From an uncultured Prevotella sp. (GTDB taxonomy: Bacteria; Bacteroidota; Bacteroidia; Bacteroidales; Bacteroidaceae): a stretch of DNA of 44,645 nucleotides. The position numbers and the translations under genes were made by a program. Numbering within the stretch: position 1 is the first letter of the stretch; every line of letters starts with the position of its first letter. The notes beneath the pieces were generated by a model, which worked only from the letters and a program-made list of their open reading frames with translations, ran no database searches and was not told the DNA's origin. This document shows positions 1 through 7,763 of the stretch, piece by piece. The stretch is from positions 1 to 44,645 of the forward strand of contig CAMNII010000018.1 of the NCBI GenBank assembly GCA_946540435.1. The letters are read 5' to 3'.

Positions 1-60
1 GCCCTGGGCTGAGATCTTTCTGGCCCTTCAGGCCGTTTTTACCGGACAGCAATATAAAAA

Positions 61-104
61 AACAACAGCGTCTGCCCGCAGTGATGCAGGCAGACGCTGT
101 TGTT
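61..104 (-). terminator. Rho-independent terminator of the asd-glsA-glsB-GH2 run
   Basis: Perfect 16-bp inverted repeat: left arm AACAACAGCGTCTGCC (61-76), right arm its exact complement (89-104), 12-base loop. On the minus strand the stem is followed directly by a T-rich run (the A-run at 54-60 on the plus strand). It lies about 55 bases past the GH2 stop codon, where the operon should end. Confidence 0.9.
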
Positions 105-157
105 TTGGGTTGTGTATCCAGTCTGTTGCGCTTGGCAGCAGACCGTTGCGTGAGTGC

Positions 158-1987
158 TTAGTAGCTGAGGTCTACGGGATCTTCGATGATGGAGGGAAGG
201 AGCATGAAGATCTCGCGCCATTTCTCGGCGTCGAACTTGGGTGTGCGGTCGTAGTAGTAGACACCGTTCTTCTCCTGCTCGACGTCGGTGATCTGTGTGT
301 AGCAGAAGCCGACGACGTGTTTGGAGGCCTTGAGGGCTTCTACCTCTCCGCGGAGGATCTTGAAGAATTCTTCTTCGCTGTCGATGTTGCCGCCATAGCC
401 CCATGACGATGCGCGGTCTTCCTTCTTGATCCAGGGCAGTCCGCCGAATTCGTCGACCATGTAGGGTTGTCCGTCGTAGCGTGCGAAGTTCTGCTTGCCG
501 CGGTCTTCGATGTTGATGTTGCGGTAAGGCTCTTTGCCGTGTTCGAAGGCGAGGGCTTTGAGGAGTCCGTCGCCGCGTGAGTAGTTGTGTACGCTCCAGA
601 TGTCGGTGAGGACGTGGCTGTCGCCAGATGCGTCGTTGACGGGACGGCTGGGATCCATGGCCTTGGTGATGTTATACAGGTCGATCATCATGCGGGGGTA
701 GGCACCGGTGTCGCGTGCGCCCCATGTCTCGTTGAACGGTGTCCAGGTGACGATGCTGGGGTGGTTGCGGTCGCGGATGACGAGTTCCTGCCATTCGCCG
801 ATGGTGTTGCGTGCGGCGAGTTCGTCGTTGACGTTGAGTCCCCATGATGCGAACTCTGCCCAGGTGATGTAGCCGAGTTTGTCGGCCCAGTAGAAGTAGC
901 GCTCTTCGAAGTTCTTCTGGTGCAGGCGTGCGCCGTTGAATCCTACGGCCTTGGACATCTCGATGTCGTGGCGGAGGGCTTCGTCGGTGGGTGCTGTCCA
1001 GATGCCGTCGGGATAGTATCCCTGGTCGAGGACGAGGCGCTGGTAGTAGGGCTTGTTGTTCAGGTAGAAGTATCCGTTGGCGCAGTGGATCTTGCGCATG
1101 CCGGCATACGACTTCACTTCGTCGATGACGCGGCCGTCCTGTGCGATGACCTTATAGGTGACGTCGTAGAGGTTAGGCTCTTCGGGCGACCATAGCTTCA
1201 TGGTCTTGAAGGGGAGCACGACGATGCTGTTGTTGGTGGCGGGGACAGTCTTGGTGGAGACTACTTTCTTGCCGTCGAGGACGGTGACGACGAGTCGGTT
1301 GGTGTTCGACTCGGTGTAGAACTGCGGTGTGACGACGAGTTGCTTCTGGTCGATGTCGGGAACGGCGTAGACGCTCTTGAGTCCTTCGCGGTCTACGGCT
1401 TCCATCCATACGGTCTGCCAGATGCCGGTGACGCGTGTGTAGGAGCATCCTGCCGAGTAGAAGTTCGTGCTCTGCTTGCCGCCGGGCTGGCGTCCGCCGC
1501 GCAGGTCGTCGTTGACGCGTATGACGAGGTTGTGGCTTTCGCCTGCTTTTACTCTGTTGGTGATGTCGATGGAGAAGGAAGAGCCTGCTCCGTGGTGTGT
1601 CTGTACGAATTTCCCGTCGAGATAGATGGTTGCTTCATAGTCTACTGCTCCGAAGTTCAGGAATATCTTCTTTCCTTCCCATGCTGCGGGGATGGTCAGC
1701 GTGCGCTGGTACCAGATGGAGTTGATGAAGTCGACGTATTTCACTCCAGAGAGAGCGCTTTCCGGGCAGAAGGGCACTGTTATCTTTCCGTCGAAGCCTT
1801 TGCTGTTGACGAACCCTCGTGCTTCACCAGTGCGTCCGAAGTCGAAGGTGTAGGTCCATGTACCGTTGAGGTTGACCCAGTCGTTGCGCTCGAACTGCGG
1901 GCGTGGATACTCGGCACGTGGCTGTGCCATGAGGTTGCCAAGTCCCATGATGAGGGCGATGGCGATGAGGATGGTTTTTGCTTTCAT
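158..1987 (-). CDS. Secreted glycoside hydrolase family 2 protein
   Basis: A 609-residue retaining glycosidase of family GH2. Residues 1-21 form a signal peptide ending ..GLGNLMAQ with no lipobox cysteine, so the protein should be periplasmic or secreted. The usual order can be read: an N-terminal sugar-binding jelly roll (about 25-200), an immunoglobulin-like middle domain (about 205-300) and a TIM barrel (about 305-600). FNETWG supplies the likely acid/base Glu (about E420) and MVDEFGG the likely nucleophile (about E513), so it looks active. GH2 includes beta-galactosidases, beta-glucuronidases, beta-mannosidases and others; substrate cannot be fixed from sequence. It starts 24 bases after glsB and is last in the asd-glsA-glsB run, an unusual place for a glycosidase. 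It has no T9SS tail, unlike the hydrolases at 9.7-18.6 kb. Confidence 0.9.
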   Translation of the reverse strand: MKAKTILIAIALIMGLGNLMAQPRAEYPRPQFERNDWVNLNGTWTYTFDFGRTGEARGFVNSKGFDGKITVPFCPESALSGVKYVDFINSIWYQRTLTIPAAWEGKKIFLNFGAVDYEATIYLDGKFVQTHHGAGSSFSIDITNRVKAGESHNLVIRVNDDLRGGRQPGGKQSTNFYSAGCSYTRVTGIWQTVWMEAVDREGLKSVYAVPDIDQKQLVVTPQFYTESNTNRLVVTVLDGKKVVSTKTVPATNNSIVVLPFKTMKLWSPEEPNLYDVTYKVIAQDGRVIDEVKSYAGMRKIHCANGYFYLNNKPYYQRLVLDQGYYPDGIWTAPTDEALRHDIEMSKAVGFNGARLHQKNFEERYFYWADKLGYITWAEFASWGLNVNDELAARNTIGEWQELVIRDRNHPSIVTWTPFNETWGARDTGAYPRMMIDLYNITKAMDPSRPVNDASGDSHVLTDIWSVHNYSRGDGLLKALAFEHGKEPYRNINIEDRGKQNFARYDGQPYMVDEFGGLPWIKKEDRASSWGYGGNIDSEEEFFKILRGEVEALKASKHVVGFCYTQITDVEQEKNGVYYYDRTPKFDAEKWREIFMLLPSIIEDPVDLSY

Positions 1988-2011
1988 TGTTTAGGTGTTT
2001 TTTATGATGAA

Positions 2012-3004
2012 TTATTGGTGATTAGGCGTGATGACTTTGTTTACTCCGGAGGTGATTTTGAGTGCTTCGGGGTGTTCCTTGATGAAGGAGTCGATATGTC
2101 TGATGCGTTTTTCCTCGAGTATCTCGTCCATGGCGATGAGGATGCCGGTTTCTTCGACGTCGCCGAATCCGTAGTTGATGGCTGTCCCGAAGAGTTTCAT
2201 GGTGGGTGAGAGACTCATGTAGGCGTTGACGAGTGGCGGGATATTATATCCGAGTTTGCGTATCTCGCGGTTGAGGATGCGGTAGTCGGCTTTGAAGTCG
2301 TCTTCGCAGAACAGCTTGGCGAGCTCTTTGGGGTCTTCCTCTATCTGCAGGGGCTTCATCGGTATGACGAGTCCTTCCTTGTCGCCGAAGTGTTTGTTCA
2401 GGAAGTAGAGTATCATGTCGCGTCCGCGTCGGATGTATGATGGGTACATGGTGACTTTTCCGAAGAAGTAGCGCACGTCGGGGTTGATGACGGGCAGTGC
2501 TCCGAGTCCGTCCCATAGGTTGTCGAGTGCGAAGATGCTCTTGGTGTTTGCCCTGACGTTCTGGTAGTCGAGTGATACGAAGGAGCGTCCGAGTTCTACA
2601 GTGTAGGGCATGTATTCCTTGAGGAATTTCTCGGAGAAGTGGAACATGTGGCTGGTGGCGAGGTGTGGCTGTCCGTTGGGCAGTATCTCCCAGTCGGTTC
2701 CATAGAGGTAGCGGTAGCCTCCGATGATTTCTTCGGCTTCCGGGTTCCATACGATGAGTTGCTTGTAGCAGTTCTCGCAGGTGTCGAACTCGTCGATGTC
2801 GCATTCTTTTCCTGTTCCTCCTCCTGCGGCCCGGAAGGCTTCTTCGCGCAGTCTTCCGATTTCCCGCATGACGTTGGGAGCGTTGTGTGCGGTGATGATA
2901 TATACCTCGTTGTTACTCTTGTTGGTCATCCGCAGAAGCTTGTCTGCGGTGAGTTCGGCTTTGAGGAGTGTTTTGTCGACGGGTGCAATGATGGGTTGTT
3001 CCAT
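2012..3004 (-). CDS. glsB: GlsB-type glycine N-acyltransferase (GNAT-like)
   Basis: A 330-residue protein of the OlsB/hemolysin-related GNAT-like family. The start MEQPIIAPVDKTLLKAELT, the stretch NNEVYIITAHNAPNVMREIGR and LGRSFVSLDYQ are typical of Bacteroidota members. In Bacteroides thetaiotaomicron GlsB N-acylates glycine with a 3-hydroxy fatty acid, the first step of glycine (amino-acid) lipid synthesis. Its partner is normally the O-acyltransferase GlsA, and a GlsA-like gene lies immediately upstream here (25-base gap), which strongly supports the assignment. No signal peptide or obvious membrane span is seen, so it probably acts at the cytoplasmic membrane face. Whether the amino acid is glycine, serine or ornithine is inferred from the family, not shown by the sequence. 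Confidence 0.85.
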   Translation of the reverse strand: MEQPIIAPVDKTLLKAELTADKLLRMTNKSNNEVYIITAHNAPNVMREIGRLREEAFRAAGGGTGKECDIDEFDTCENCYKQLIVWNPEAEEIIGGYRYLYGTDWEILPNGQPHLATSHMFHFSEKFLKEYMPYTVELGRSFVSLDYQNVRANTKSIFALDNLWDGLGALPVINPDVRYFFGKVTMYPSYIRRGRDMILYFLNKHFGDKEGLVIPMKPLQIEEDPKELAKLFCEDDFKADYRILNREIRKLGYNIPPLVNAYMSLSPTMKLFGTAINYGFGDVEETGILIAMDEILEEKRIRHIDSFIKEHPEALKITSGVNKVITPNHQ

Positions 3005-3019
3005 ATATTTATTATTCGA

Positions 3020-3054
3020 TGTTGGCTGTTAGCTGTTGGCTGTTGGCTGTTGGC
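3020..3054. repeat. Heptamer tandem array spanning the glsA stop codon
   Basis: Five back-to-back 7-mers on the plus strand: TGTTGGC, TGTTAGC, then TGTTGGC three times. The array covers the last glsA codons (the tail reads SQQPTANS) and runs past its stop. The TAA stop (3029-3031) falls inside the single variant heptamer, TGTTAGC. An equivalent array is at 9766-9800. Confidence 0.95.
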
Positions 3055-3892
3055 TGGGTAGTTGGTATACGCGGTCTTCTACCCACTGTGCCCACTGTGC
3101 TGGGGTCTTCGTGGTGTCGAAGGTCTGCCAGGGGATGGGTTTGCCGATGGTGACGGTGAACGGTTTGTTCATGTTTTTGGCCATTTCGTCGACGAGGAGG
3201 AACTGTGCCAGGTTGAACTTGATGCCGAGCCGTTTGCAGATATTGGCGAAGCGATAGAAGAAGTTGGAGTTCTGTCCGCTGAAGAAGATGGGTACGACGT
3301 CGCGCTGGTGTTTCACGCTTTTGACGATGAAGGTCTTCTTCCAGGGGATGTCGTGTATTTCTCCGTTGATGCGTCGGGAGTTGAGTCCTGCGGGGAACAT
3401 CAGCACATGGGTGGGGTTTTCAAATACGGCTTCTACGCGTTTGGGGAAGTCGCGTGCTTGTGCGCCGTTCTTGTTGATGCCTACGCTGAGGTCGGCGAAG
3501 CCTGGCAGGAAGAGCAGCAGGTCGTTGACGAGGTAGCGGAACTGTCCGTCGTACTGATGTCCGATGATGCTTCCGAGGACGAGTCCGTCGATGCCGCCGT
3601 GTGGATGGTTGGAGACGAAGGTGTAGAGGCGCCCGTCATCTTTCGCCGGCAGGTTCTCGCGCCCGTTGACGGTTATCTTGACGCCGAGGAAGTCGATGCA
3701 TCCGTCGATCCACTCCACGCCGTGCTTGTCTTTGTTCAGCGTGAGGCATTCGTTGACGAGGTCTTCGTGGGCAATCTTCTTGATGAGGTTTACCAGGAAG
3801 CGTGGTACGAAGCGCATCCGGCGTCCGAGTTTCTGTCGCAGGATGGCCTCGATGTCGATGATTTTCTCAATATGCTTGCTCTCGGTATTCAT
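3029..3892 (-). CDS. glsA: GlsA-type lysophospholipid/glycine-lipid O-acyltransferase (PlsC-like)
   Basis: A 287-residue acyltransferase of the PlsC/1-acyl-glycerol-3-phosphate acyltransferase superfamily. The variant catalytic block SNHPHGGIDG matches the NHPxGGxDG form found in Bacteroidota hemolysin-like acyltransferases, and FPAGLNSRR is the second substrate-binding motif. In B. thetaiotaomicron GlsA adds the second acyl chain to the 3-hydroxyl of N-acyl-glycine. The gene is 13 bases after asd and 24 bases before glsB, all on the minus strand, so the three are probably co-transcribed. The oddity is the extreme C-terminus: after VEDRVYQLPS the last residues (QQPTANS) are coded by a heptamer array, and the stop exists only because one repeat unit carries a variant base. 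Confidence 0.85.
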   Translation of the reverse strand: MNTESKHIEKIIDIEAILRQKLGRRMRFVPRFLVNLIKKIAHEDLVNECLTLNKDKHGVEWIDGCIDFLGVKITVNGRENLPAKDDGRLYTFVSNHPHGGIDGLVLGSIIGHQYDGQFRYLVNDLLLFLPGFADLSVGINKNGAQARDFPKRVEAVFENPTHVLMFPAGLNSRRINGEIHDIPWKKTFIVKSVKHQRDVVPIFFSGQNSNFFYRFANICKRLGIKFNLAQFLLVDEMAKNMNKPFTVTIGKPIPWQTFDTTKTPAQWAQWVEDRVYQLPSQQPTANS

Positions 3893-3905
3893 TGTTTATG
3901 GCTTG

Positions 3906-4916
3906 TCAACCGACATCGTTCATGCTGATGAGATACTCTGCTATCTGTACGGCGTTCAGTGCGGCTCCTTTGCGTATCTGGTCGCCCGAGAGCCAGAGGG
4001 TGAGCCCGTTGACGTCGGCCAGGTCTTTGCGGATGCGGCCTACGTATACGTCGTCGTGCCCGGCAGTGTCGAGGGGCATGGGGTAGCGCAGGTTGGCAGG
4101 GTCGTCGACGAGGGCGCATCCCGGTGCCTGTGCGATGGCTTCGCGCGCTGCGGCGATGCTGATGGGCTCCTCGGTCTCTATCCACACGCTCTCGGAGTGG
4201 CTGCGGAGCGATGACACGCGGACGCAGGTGGCCGAGCAGCATACGTCGGTATGCATGATCTTACGTGTCTCGTTGAACATCTTCATCTCCTCTTTGGTAT
4301 ATCCGTTGTCGGTGAAGACATCGATTTGCGGGATGACGTTATAGGCCAGCTGGTGGGGGAACTTGCTGACGGTGACGGGTTCGCCGGCCACCAGCTGCCG
4401 GTATTGCTCCTGCAGCTCGGCCATGGCGGCAGCTCCGGCTCCCGATGCACTCTGGTATGACGATACGCGGATGCGCTTGATATGGCTGAGCTGTTCCAGT
4501 GGCTGCAGTGCTACCACCATCATGATGGTCGTGCAGTTCGGGTTGGCGATGATGCCGCGCGGGCGCACCAGGGCGTCAGCGGCGTTGCATTCGGGAACGA
4601 CCAACGGCACATCGTCGTCCATGCGGAAGGCACTGGAGTTGTCGATCATCACCGTGCCGTATTTGGTGATGGTCTCTGCATATTCCTTCGATGTGCCACC
4701 TCCGGCACTCACGAAGGCGATGTCGATATCCCGGAAATCATCGTTATGCTGAAGTAACTTCACGGTGAGCTGCTTGCCTTTGAACTCGTAACTTCTTCCT
4801 GCCGACCGTTCCGAACCGAACAGCACCAGCTCGTCCATGGGGAAGTTGCGCTCGGCCAGGATGCGCAGGAATTCCTGCCCTACGGCTCCGCTCGCGCCAA
4901 CAATTGCTACTTTCAT
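3906..4916 (-). CDS. asd: Aspartate-semialdehyde dehydrogenase
   Basis: A 336-residue enzyme that reduces aspartyl-4-phosphate to aspartate semialdehyde with NADPH, the branch point to diaminopimelate/lysine, threonine and methionine. The N-terminus [20 protein letters not shown] is the Rossmann nucleotide-binding loop. NPNCTT carries the catalytic cysteine (about C128), and [14 protein letters not shown] and [13 protein letters not shown] are conserved substrate-side segments. Length is normal. It is the first gene of the minus-strand run leading into glsA (13-base gap). Its product feeds the diaminopimelate that MurE adds in the dcw cluster of this window, and homoserine for the sulfhydrylase at 8.2 kb. 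Confidence 0.95.
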   Translation of the reverse strand: MKVAIVGASGAVGQEFLRILAERNFPMDELVLFGSERSAGRSYEFKGKQLTVKLLQHNDDFRDIDIAFVSAGGGTSKEYAETITKYGTVMIDNSSAFRMDDDVPLVVPECNAADALVRPRGIIANPNCTTIMMVVALQPLEQLSHIKRIRVSSYQSASGAGAAAMAELQEQYRQLVAGEPVTVSKFPHQLAYNVIPQIDVFTDNGYTKEEMKMFNETRKIMHTDVCCSATCVRVSSLRSHSESVWIETEEPISIAAAREAIAQAPGCALVDDPANLRYPMPLDTAGHDDVYVGRIRKDLADVNGLTLWLSGDQIRKGAALNAVQIAEYLISMNDVG

Positions 4917-4952
4917 GTCGTCTTTTTAATCAATTTGTAATGAATATTGCTG

Positions 4953-4984
4953 CAAAATTACAAATTTATAGTGAAAGGATGAAA
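4953..4984 (-). promoter_or_regulatory. Probable Bacteroidota sigma-factor promoter of asd
   Basis: Read on the minus strand: TTTC (4981-4984), a 20-base spacer, then TAATTTTG (4953-4960), which matches the TAnnTTTG -7 element. A second -7-like word, TAAATTTG (4961-4968), lies beside it without a well-placed -33. The predicted start of transcription is about 30 bases before the asd ATG. Confidence 0.6.
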
Positions 4985-5001
4985 TCTTTTATAATCATTT
5001 T

Positions 5002-5033
5002 TTTGTTTTTCTAAGCATTTCTTCGTAACTTTG
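5002..5033 (+). promoter_or_regulatory. Bacteroidota promoter of the helicase gene, apparently leaderless
   Basis: TTTG (5002-5005), a 20-base spacer, then TAACTTTG (5026-5033): a full match to the TTTG-N19..21-TAnnTTTG consensus. Only seven bases (CCCACCA) separate the -7 element from the ATG at 5041, so transcription should begin at or next to the start codon. It is divergent from the asd promoter within the same 124-bp gap. Confidence 0.75.
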
Positions 5034-5040
5034 CCCACCA

Positions 5041-7023
5041 ATGAACGAGCAGAACCCTATTCTTGCCCTGCAGCGGCAGCGTTTTCTCCTGCAGATGGAG
5101 TATCTCGCCGAAAAGGAACTCTTTGCCGACCGTACCGAAGCCTATGGCCTGGAGCGGCGTGCCCTGCGTGGCGATGCGTGGCTGAATGTCAGGCTGGGGC
5201 GCTGCTATTATAACTCGCTCAACCAGCGGGTGGTGGAGGTGCTGCGTACGCAGGATGACGATACCGACCATAACTTTGAATATGGCAAGCCGGTCGTCAT
5301 CGTCAGCCATCATGACTCGCTCGCCAAGGCGAAGCAGCGCCAGATGGCCGTCACCGGCACTGTCTCGTTTGTCGACGGCAGCCGCATGGTCGTCGCCATT
5401 GCCGAACAGGCCGACGTTGAGTCCTTGCAGGCTGTCGGAGCGTTGAGCGTGCAGCTGTCGTTCGACGAGACCAGCTACCGCACGATGTTCGACGCTTTGG
5501 ACCGGGTGATGCGTGCCCGGGGCAACCGGCTGGCTTATCTGCGCGACCTGTTTTACTCCCGCCAGCGGGCGGAGACCTTCTCCTTCGGTGACATCCGCCT
5601 GCCGTGGCTCAATGCAGCCCAGCAGCATGCCGTGGGCGAGGTGCTCAGGGCGAAGGATGTGGCGGTGGTCCATGGGCCGCCGGGAACGGGAAAGACGACC
5701 ACCCTTGTCGAGGCCATCCACGAGACGCTGCGCCGTGAGGCTCAGGTGCTGGTCTGTGCGCAGTCGAACATGGCTGTCGACTGGATCAGTGAGCGACTGG
5801 TAGACCGTGGGGTCAGCGTGCTCCGCATCGGCAACCCGGTGCGTGTGGACGACAAGATGCTGTCGTTCACCTACGAGCGGCGCTTCGAAGCCCATCCCGA
5901 CTATCCCCAGCTGTGGGCCATCCGCAAGGCCCTCCGGGAGCTGCGCAGCCGCAAGGCGCGTCGCGACGAGCGCTATCATCAGAAGGTGGAGAGCCTCAAA
6001 GGGCGTGCTGCCGAACTGGAATACCGCATCAACACCGAGCTCTTTGCCGAGGCACGCGTCATCGCCTGCACGTTGGTGGGGTCGGCTCATCGGCTGCTCG
6101 AAGGCATGCACTTCACCACGCTGTTCATCGACGAGGCCGCACAAGCCCTCGAGGCTGCCTGCTGGATACCCATCCGCCGCGTGAGCCGCGTGATATTCGC
6201 CGGCGACCATTGCCAGCTGCCTCCGACGGTGAAGTCGATGGCTGCGCTGAAGGGCGGTCTGGGAAAGACCCTCATGGAGCGTATCGTAGAGCAGAAACCG
6301 GAGGTGGTAACGCTCCTGAAGATGCAATACCGCATGAACGAAGAAATCATGCGCTTCTCCTCCGACTGGTTCTACAACGGTCAGGTGGAATGTGCTCCTG
6401 ACGTGAAATACCGCAGCGTGCTCGACTACGACGTGCCGATGGAGTGGCGACTCACACCACGCGACCTCGCACAGCAAGGAGAGCAGCCGTCAGGGCGGGC
6501 AAACACCATGGCAACAACAGTCCTGTCGCCTGCCGACGGATCCACCGGGCATACAGACATGAAGCAGGGCTTCTCGCTCGTCAACAAGGCGGAGGCCGAC
6601 TATACCCTCGCCGTACTCGAACAGTACCTGACGAAGATCGGCAAGGAACGCATCCTCGAAGAGCGTATCGACACGGGCATCATCTCGCCCTATCGCGGAC
6701 AGGTGCAGTATCTGCGGAGCCTGCTGAAGAAAAAGGCCTTCTTCAAACCCTACCGCCACCTCATCACAGTCAATACCGTCGACGGTTTCCAAGGACAAGA
6801 GCGCGACGTCATCGTCATCTCCCTCGTCCGGTCCAACGACGACGGCCAGATAGGGTTCCTGCGCGACCTGCGACGAATGAATGTGGCCATCACCCGTGCC
6901 CGGATGAAACTCATCATCCTGGGCGACCCGATGACCCTCTGCCGACATCCCTTCTATCGCAAACTCTATCAGTATGTCGCTGCACTCAATGGAGGAAATG
7001 AGAAATGCCCACAAAGCGACTGA
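5041..7023 (+). CDS. Superfamily 1 DNA/RNA helicase (Upf1/SMUBP2-like, AAA_11-AAA_12)
   Basis: A 660-residue ATP-dependent helicase. The N-terminal ~190 residues form a beta-barrel-like region typical of the IGHMBP2/SMUBP2 group. Walker A is GPPGTGKTTT (from about 212). Walker B/DEAA box is LFIDEAAQALEA (D364, E365). GDHCQLPPTV is motif III, LKMQYRMN is motif IV, and VDGFQGQERDVI with NVAITRARMKL are motifs V and VI, so all core motifs are present. Such proteins are common in Bacteroidota; their cellular role (DNA repair or RNA metabolism) is not settled. The ATG at 5041 is chosen because it lies just after an excellent promoter. The last residues (EKCPQSD and the stop) fall inside the first unit of a 101-bp tandem repeat, so the tail is repeat-derived or the repeat grew from it. 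Confidence 0.9.
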   Translation: MNEQNPILALQRQRFLLQMEYLAEKELFADRTEAYGLERRALRGDAWLNVRLGRCYYNSLNQRVVEVLRTQDDDTDHNFEYGKPVVIVSHHDSLAKAKQRQMAVTGTVSFVDGSRMVVAIAEQADVESLQAVGALSVQLSFDETSYRTMFDALDRVMRARGNRLAYLRDLFYSRQRAETFSFGDIRLPWLNAAQQHAVGEVLRAKDVAVVHGPPGTGKTTTLVEAIHETLRREAQVLVCAQSNMAVDWISERLVDRGVSVLRIGNPVRVDDKMLSFTYERRFEAHPDYPQLWAIRKALRELRSRKARRDERYHQKVESLKGRAAELEYRINTELFAEARVIACTLVGSAHRLLEGMHFTTLFIDEAAQALEAACWIPIRRVSRVIFAGDHCQLPPTVKSMAALKGGLGKTLMERIVEQKPEVVTLLKMQYRMNEEIMRFSSDWFYNGQVECAPDVKYRSVLDYDVPMEWRLTPRDLAQQGEQPSGRANTMATTVLSPADGSTGHTDMKQGFSLVNKAEADYTLAVLEQYLTKIGKERILEERIDTGIISPYRGQVQYLRSLLKKKAFFKPYRHLITVNTVDGFQGQERDVIVISLVRSNDDGQIGFLRDLRRMNVAITRARMKLIILGDPMTLCRHPFYRKLYQYVAALNGGNEKCPQSD

Positions 7024-7200
7024 TAAACGGCGGCACGACGTTGCCCCTGCGGGAAGTGCCAGCCGTTTACAGGAGTCTTGTGGGTATCGACGGAGTCAAT
7101 GAGAAATGCCCGCAAAGCGACTGATAAACGGCGGCACGATGCTGCCCCTGCGGGAAGTGCCAGCCGTTTACAGGAGTCTTGTGGGTATCGACGGAGTCAA
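6999..7200 (+). repeat. 101-bp tandem repeat with hairpin, two near-identical copies
   Basis: Unit 1 (6999-7099) and unit 2 (7100-7200) differ at only a few positions. Each begins with TGAGAAATGCCC and contains the codons for EKCPQSD plus TGA, so unit 2 repeats the helicase stop. Each holds a strong hairpin: TAAACGGCGGCAC (7024-7036) pairs with GTGCC-A-GCCGTTTA (7056-7069) with one bulged base; the second copy is at 7125-7170. No T-run follows, so it is not a classic terminator. A degenerate third unit (7201-about 7306) keeps CCCTGCGGG and CAGCCGTTTA but has lost the left arm. Confidence 0.95.
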
Positions 7201-7228
7201 TGAGAAATGAGAAATGAGTAATGAGAAA
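7201..7228 (+). repeat. Heptamer array TGAGAAA
   Basis: Four back-to-back 7-mers: TGAGAAA, TGAGAAA, TGAGTAA, TGAGAAA. The same heptamer opens each 101-bp unit (6999 and 7100), so the array looks like an expansion of the start of the degenerate third unit. The rest of the gap to coaD (7229-7316) holds no gene and no clear promoter. Confidence 0.85.
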
Positions 7229-7316
7229 TTATGATTAGCCCTGCGGGGGGGCTGTCCTCCGGGAAATGGGGAACTGAAGGGGGTAACAGCCGTTTATAGG
7301 GAGTCAACAATAAGCA

Positions 7317-7763
7317 ATGAACGATAAAACGAAACATATAGGACTATTCGCGGGAAGCTTCGACCCGTTCACCGAGGGACATGCCTCCATCGTCAGGCGG
7401 GCATTGACCTTCGTCGACAGCGTTGTCATAGGCATCGGCGTAAACCCCGACAAGCATTATCTCTATACCGTCGACGAACGGCGCGACACCATCGAGCGGC
7501 GCTATGCCGGCGAGGAACGCGTCAGCGTCGTTGCCTACGAAGGACTCACCGCCGACCTGGCACGCCGGCTCGGAGCCTGCTGCCTCATCAAGGGTGTGCG
7601 CAACGCCGCCGACTTGGAATACGAACGCTTGCAGGCCGACTTCAACCGCTCCCACGGCATAGAAACCGTACTCCTGCCCGCCGAACCCCACCTGGTGGAC
7701 GTCTCGTCGACCAAGGAAAGAGAAAAGATACGTCAACAAAACAACAATCCATACCAATCATGA
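7317..7763 (+). CDS. coaD: Phosphopantetheine adenylyltransferase
   Basis: A 148-residue nucleotidyltransferase that makes dephospho-CoA from 4'-phosphopantetheine and ATP, the fourth step of coenzyme A synthesis. The N-terminus holds FAGSFDPFTEGHASIV with the T-x-G-H nucleotide-binding motif (T19, H22). LIKGVRNAADLEYE is the conserved central segment, and VDVSSTKEREKIRQQ corresponds to the usual VSSTxVRE motif near the end. The tail after this motif is short and polar compared with relatives. It overlaps ybeY by four bases (ATGA), so the two are translationally coupled. The upstream 290 bases are occupied by the 101-bp repeats. Confidence 0.93.
   Translation: MNDKTKHIGLFAGSFDPFTEGHASIVRRALTFVDSVVIGIGVNPDKHYLYTVDERRDTIERRYAGEERVSVVAYEGLTADLARRLGACCLIKGVRNAADLEYERLQADFNRSHGIETVLLPAEPHLVDVSSTKEREKIRQQNNNPYQS

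Noticed and set aside
22..40. GGCC-CTTCA-GGCC followed by GTTTTT at the window start, as a terminator of an off-window gene
   Set aside because: Only a four-base stem; cannot be supported without the upstream sequence.
5011..6477. 488-residue open frame on the minus strand
   Set aside because: Antisense to the helicase with no motif; the plus-strand helicase has all core motifs and its own promoter.
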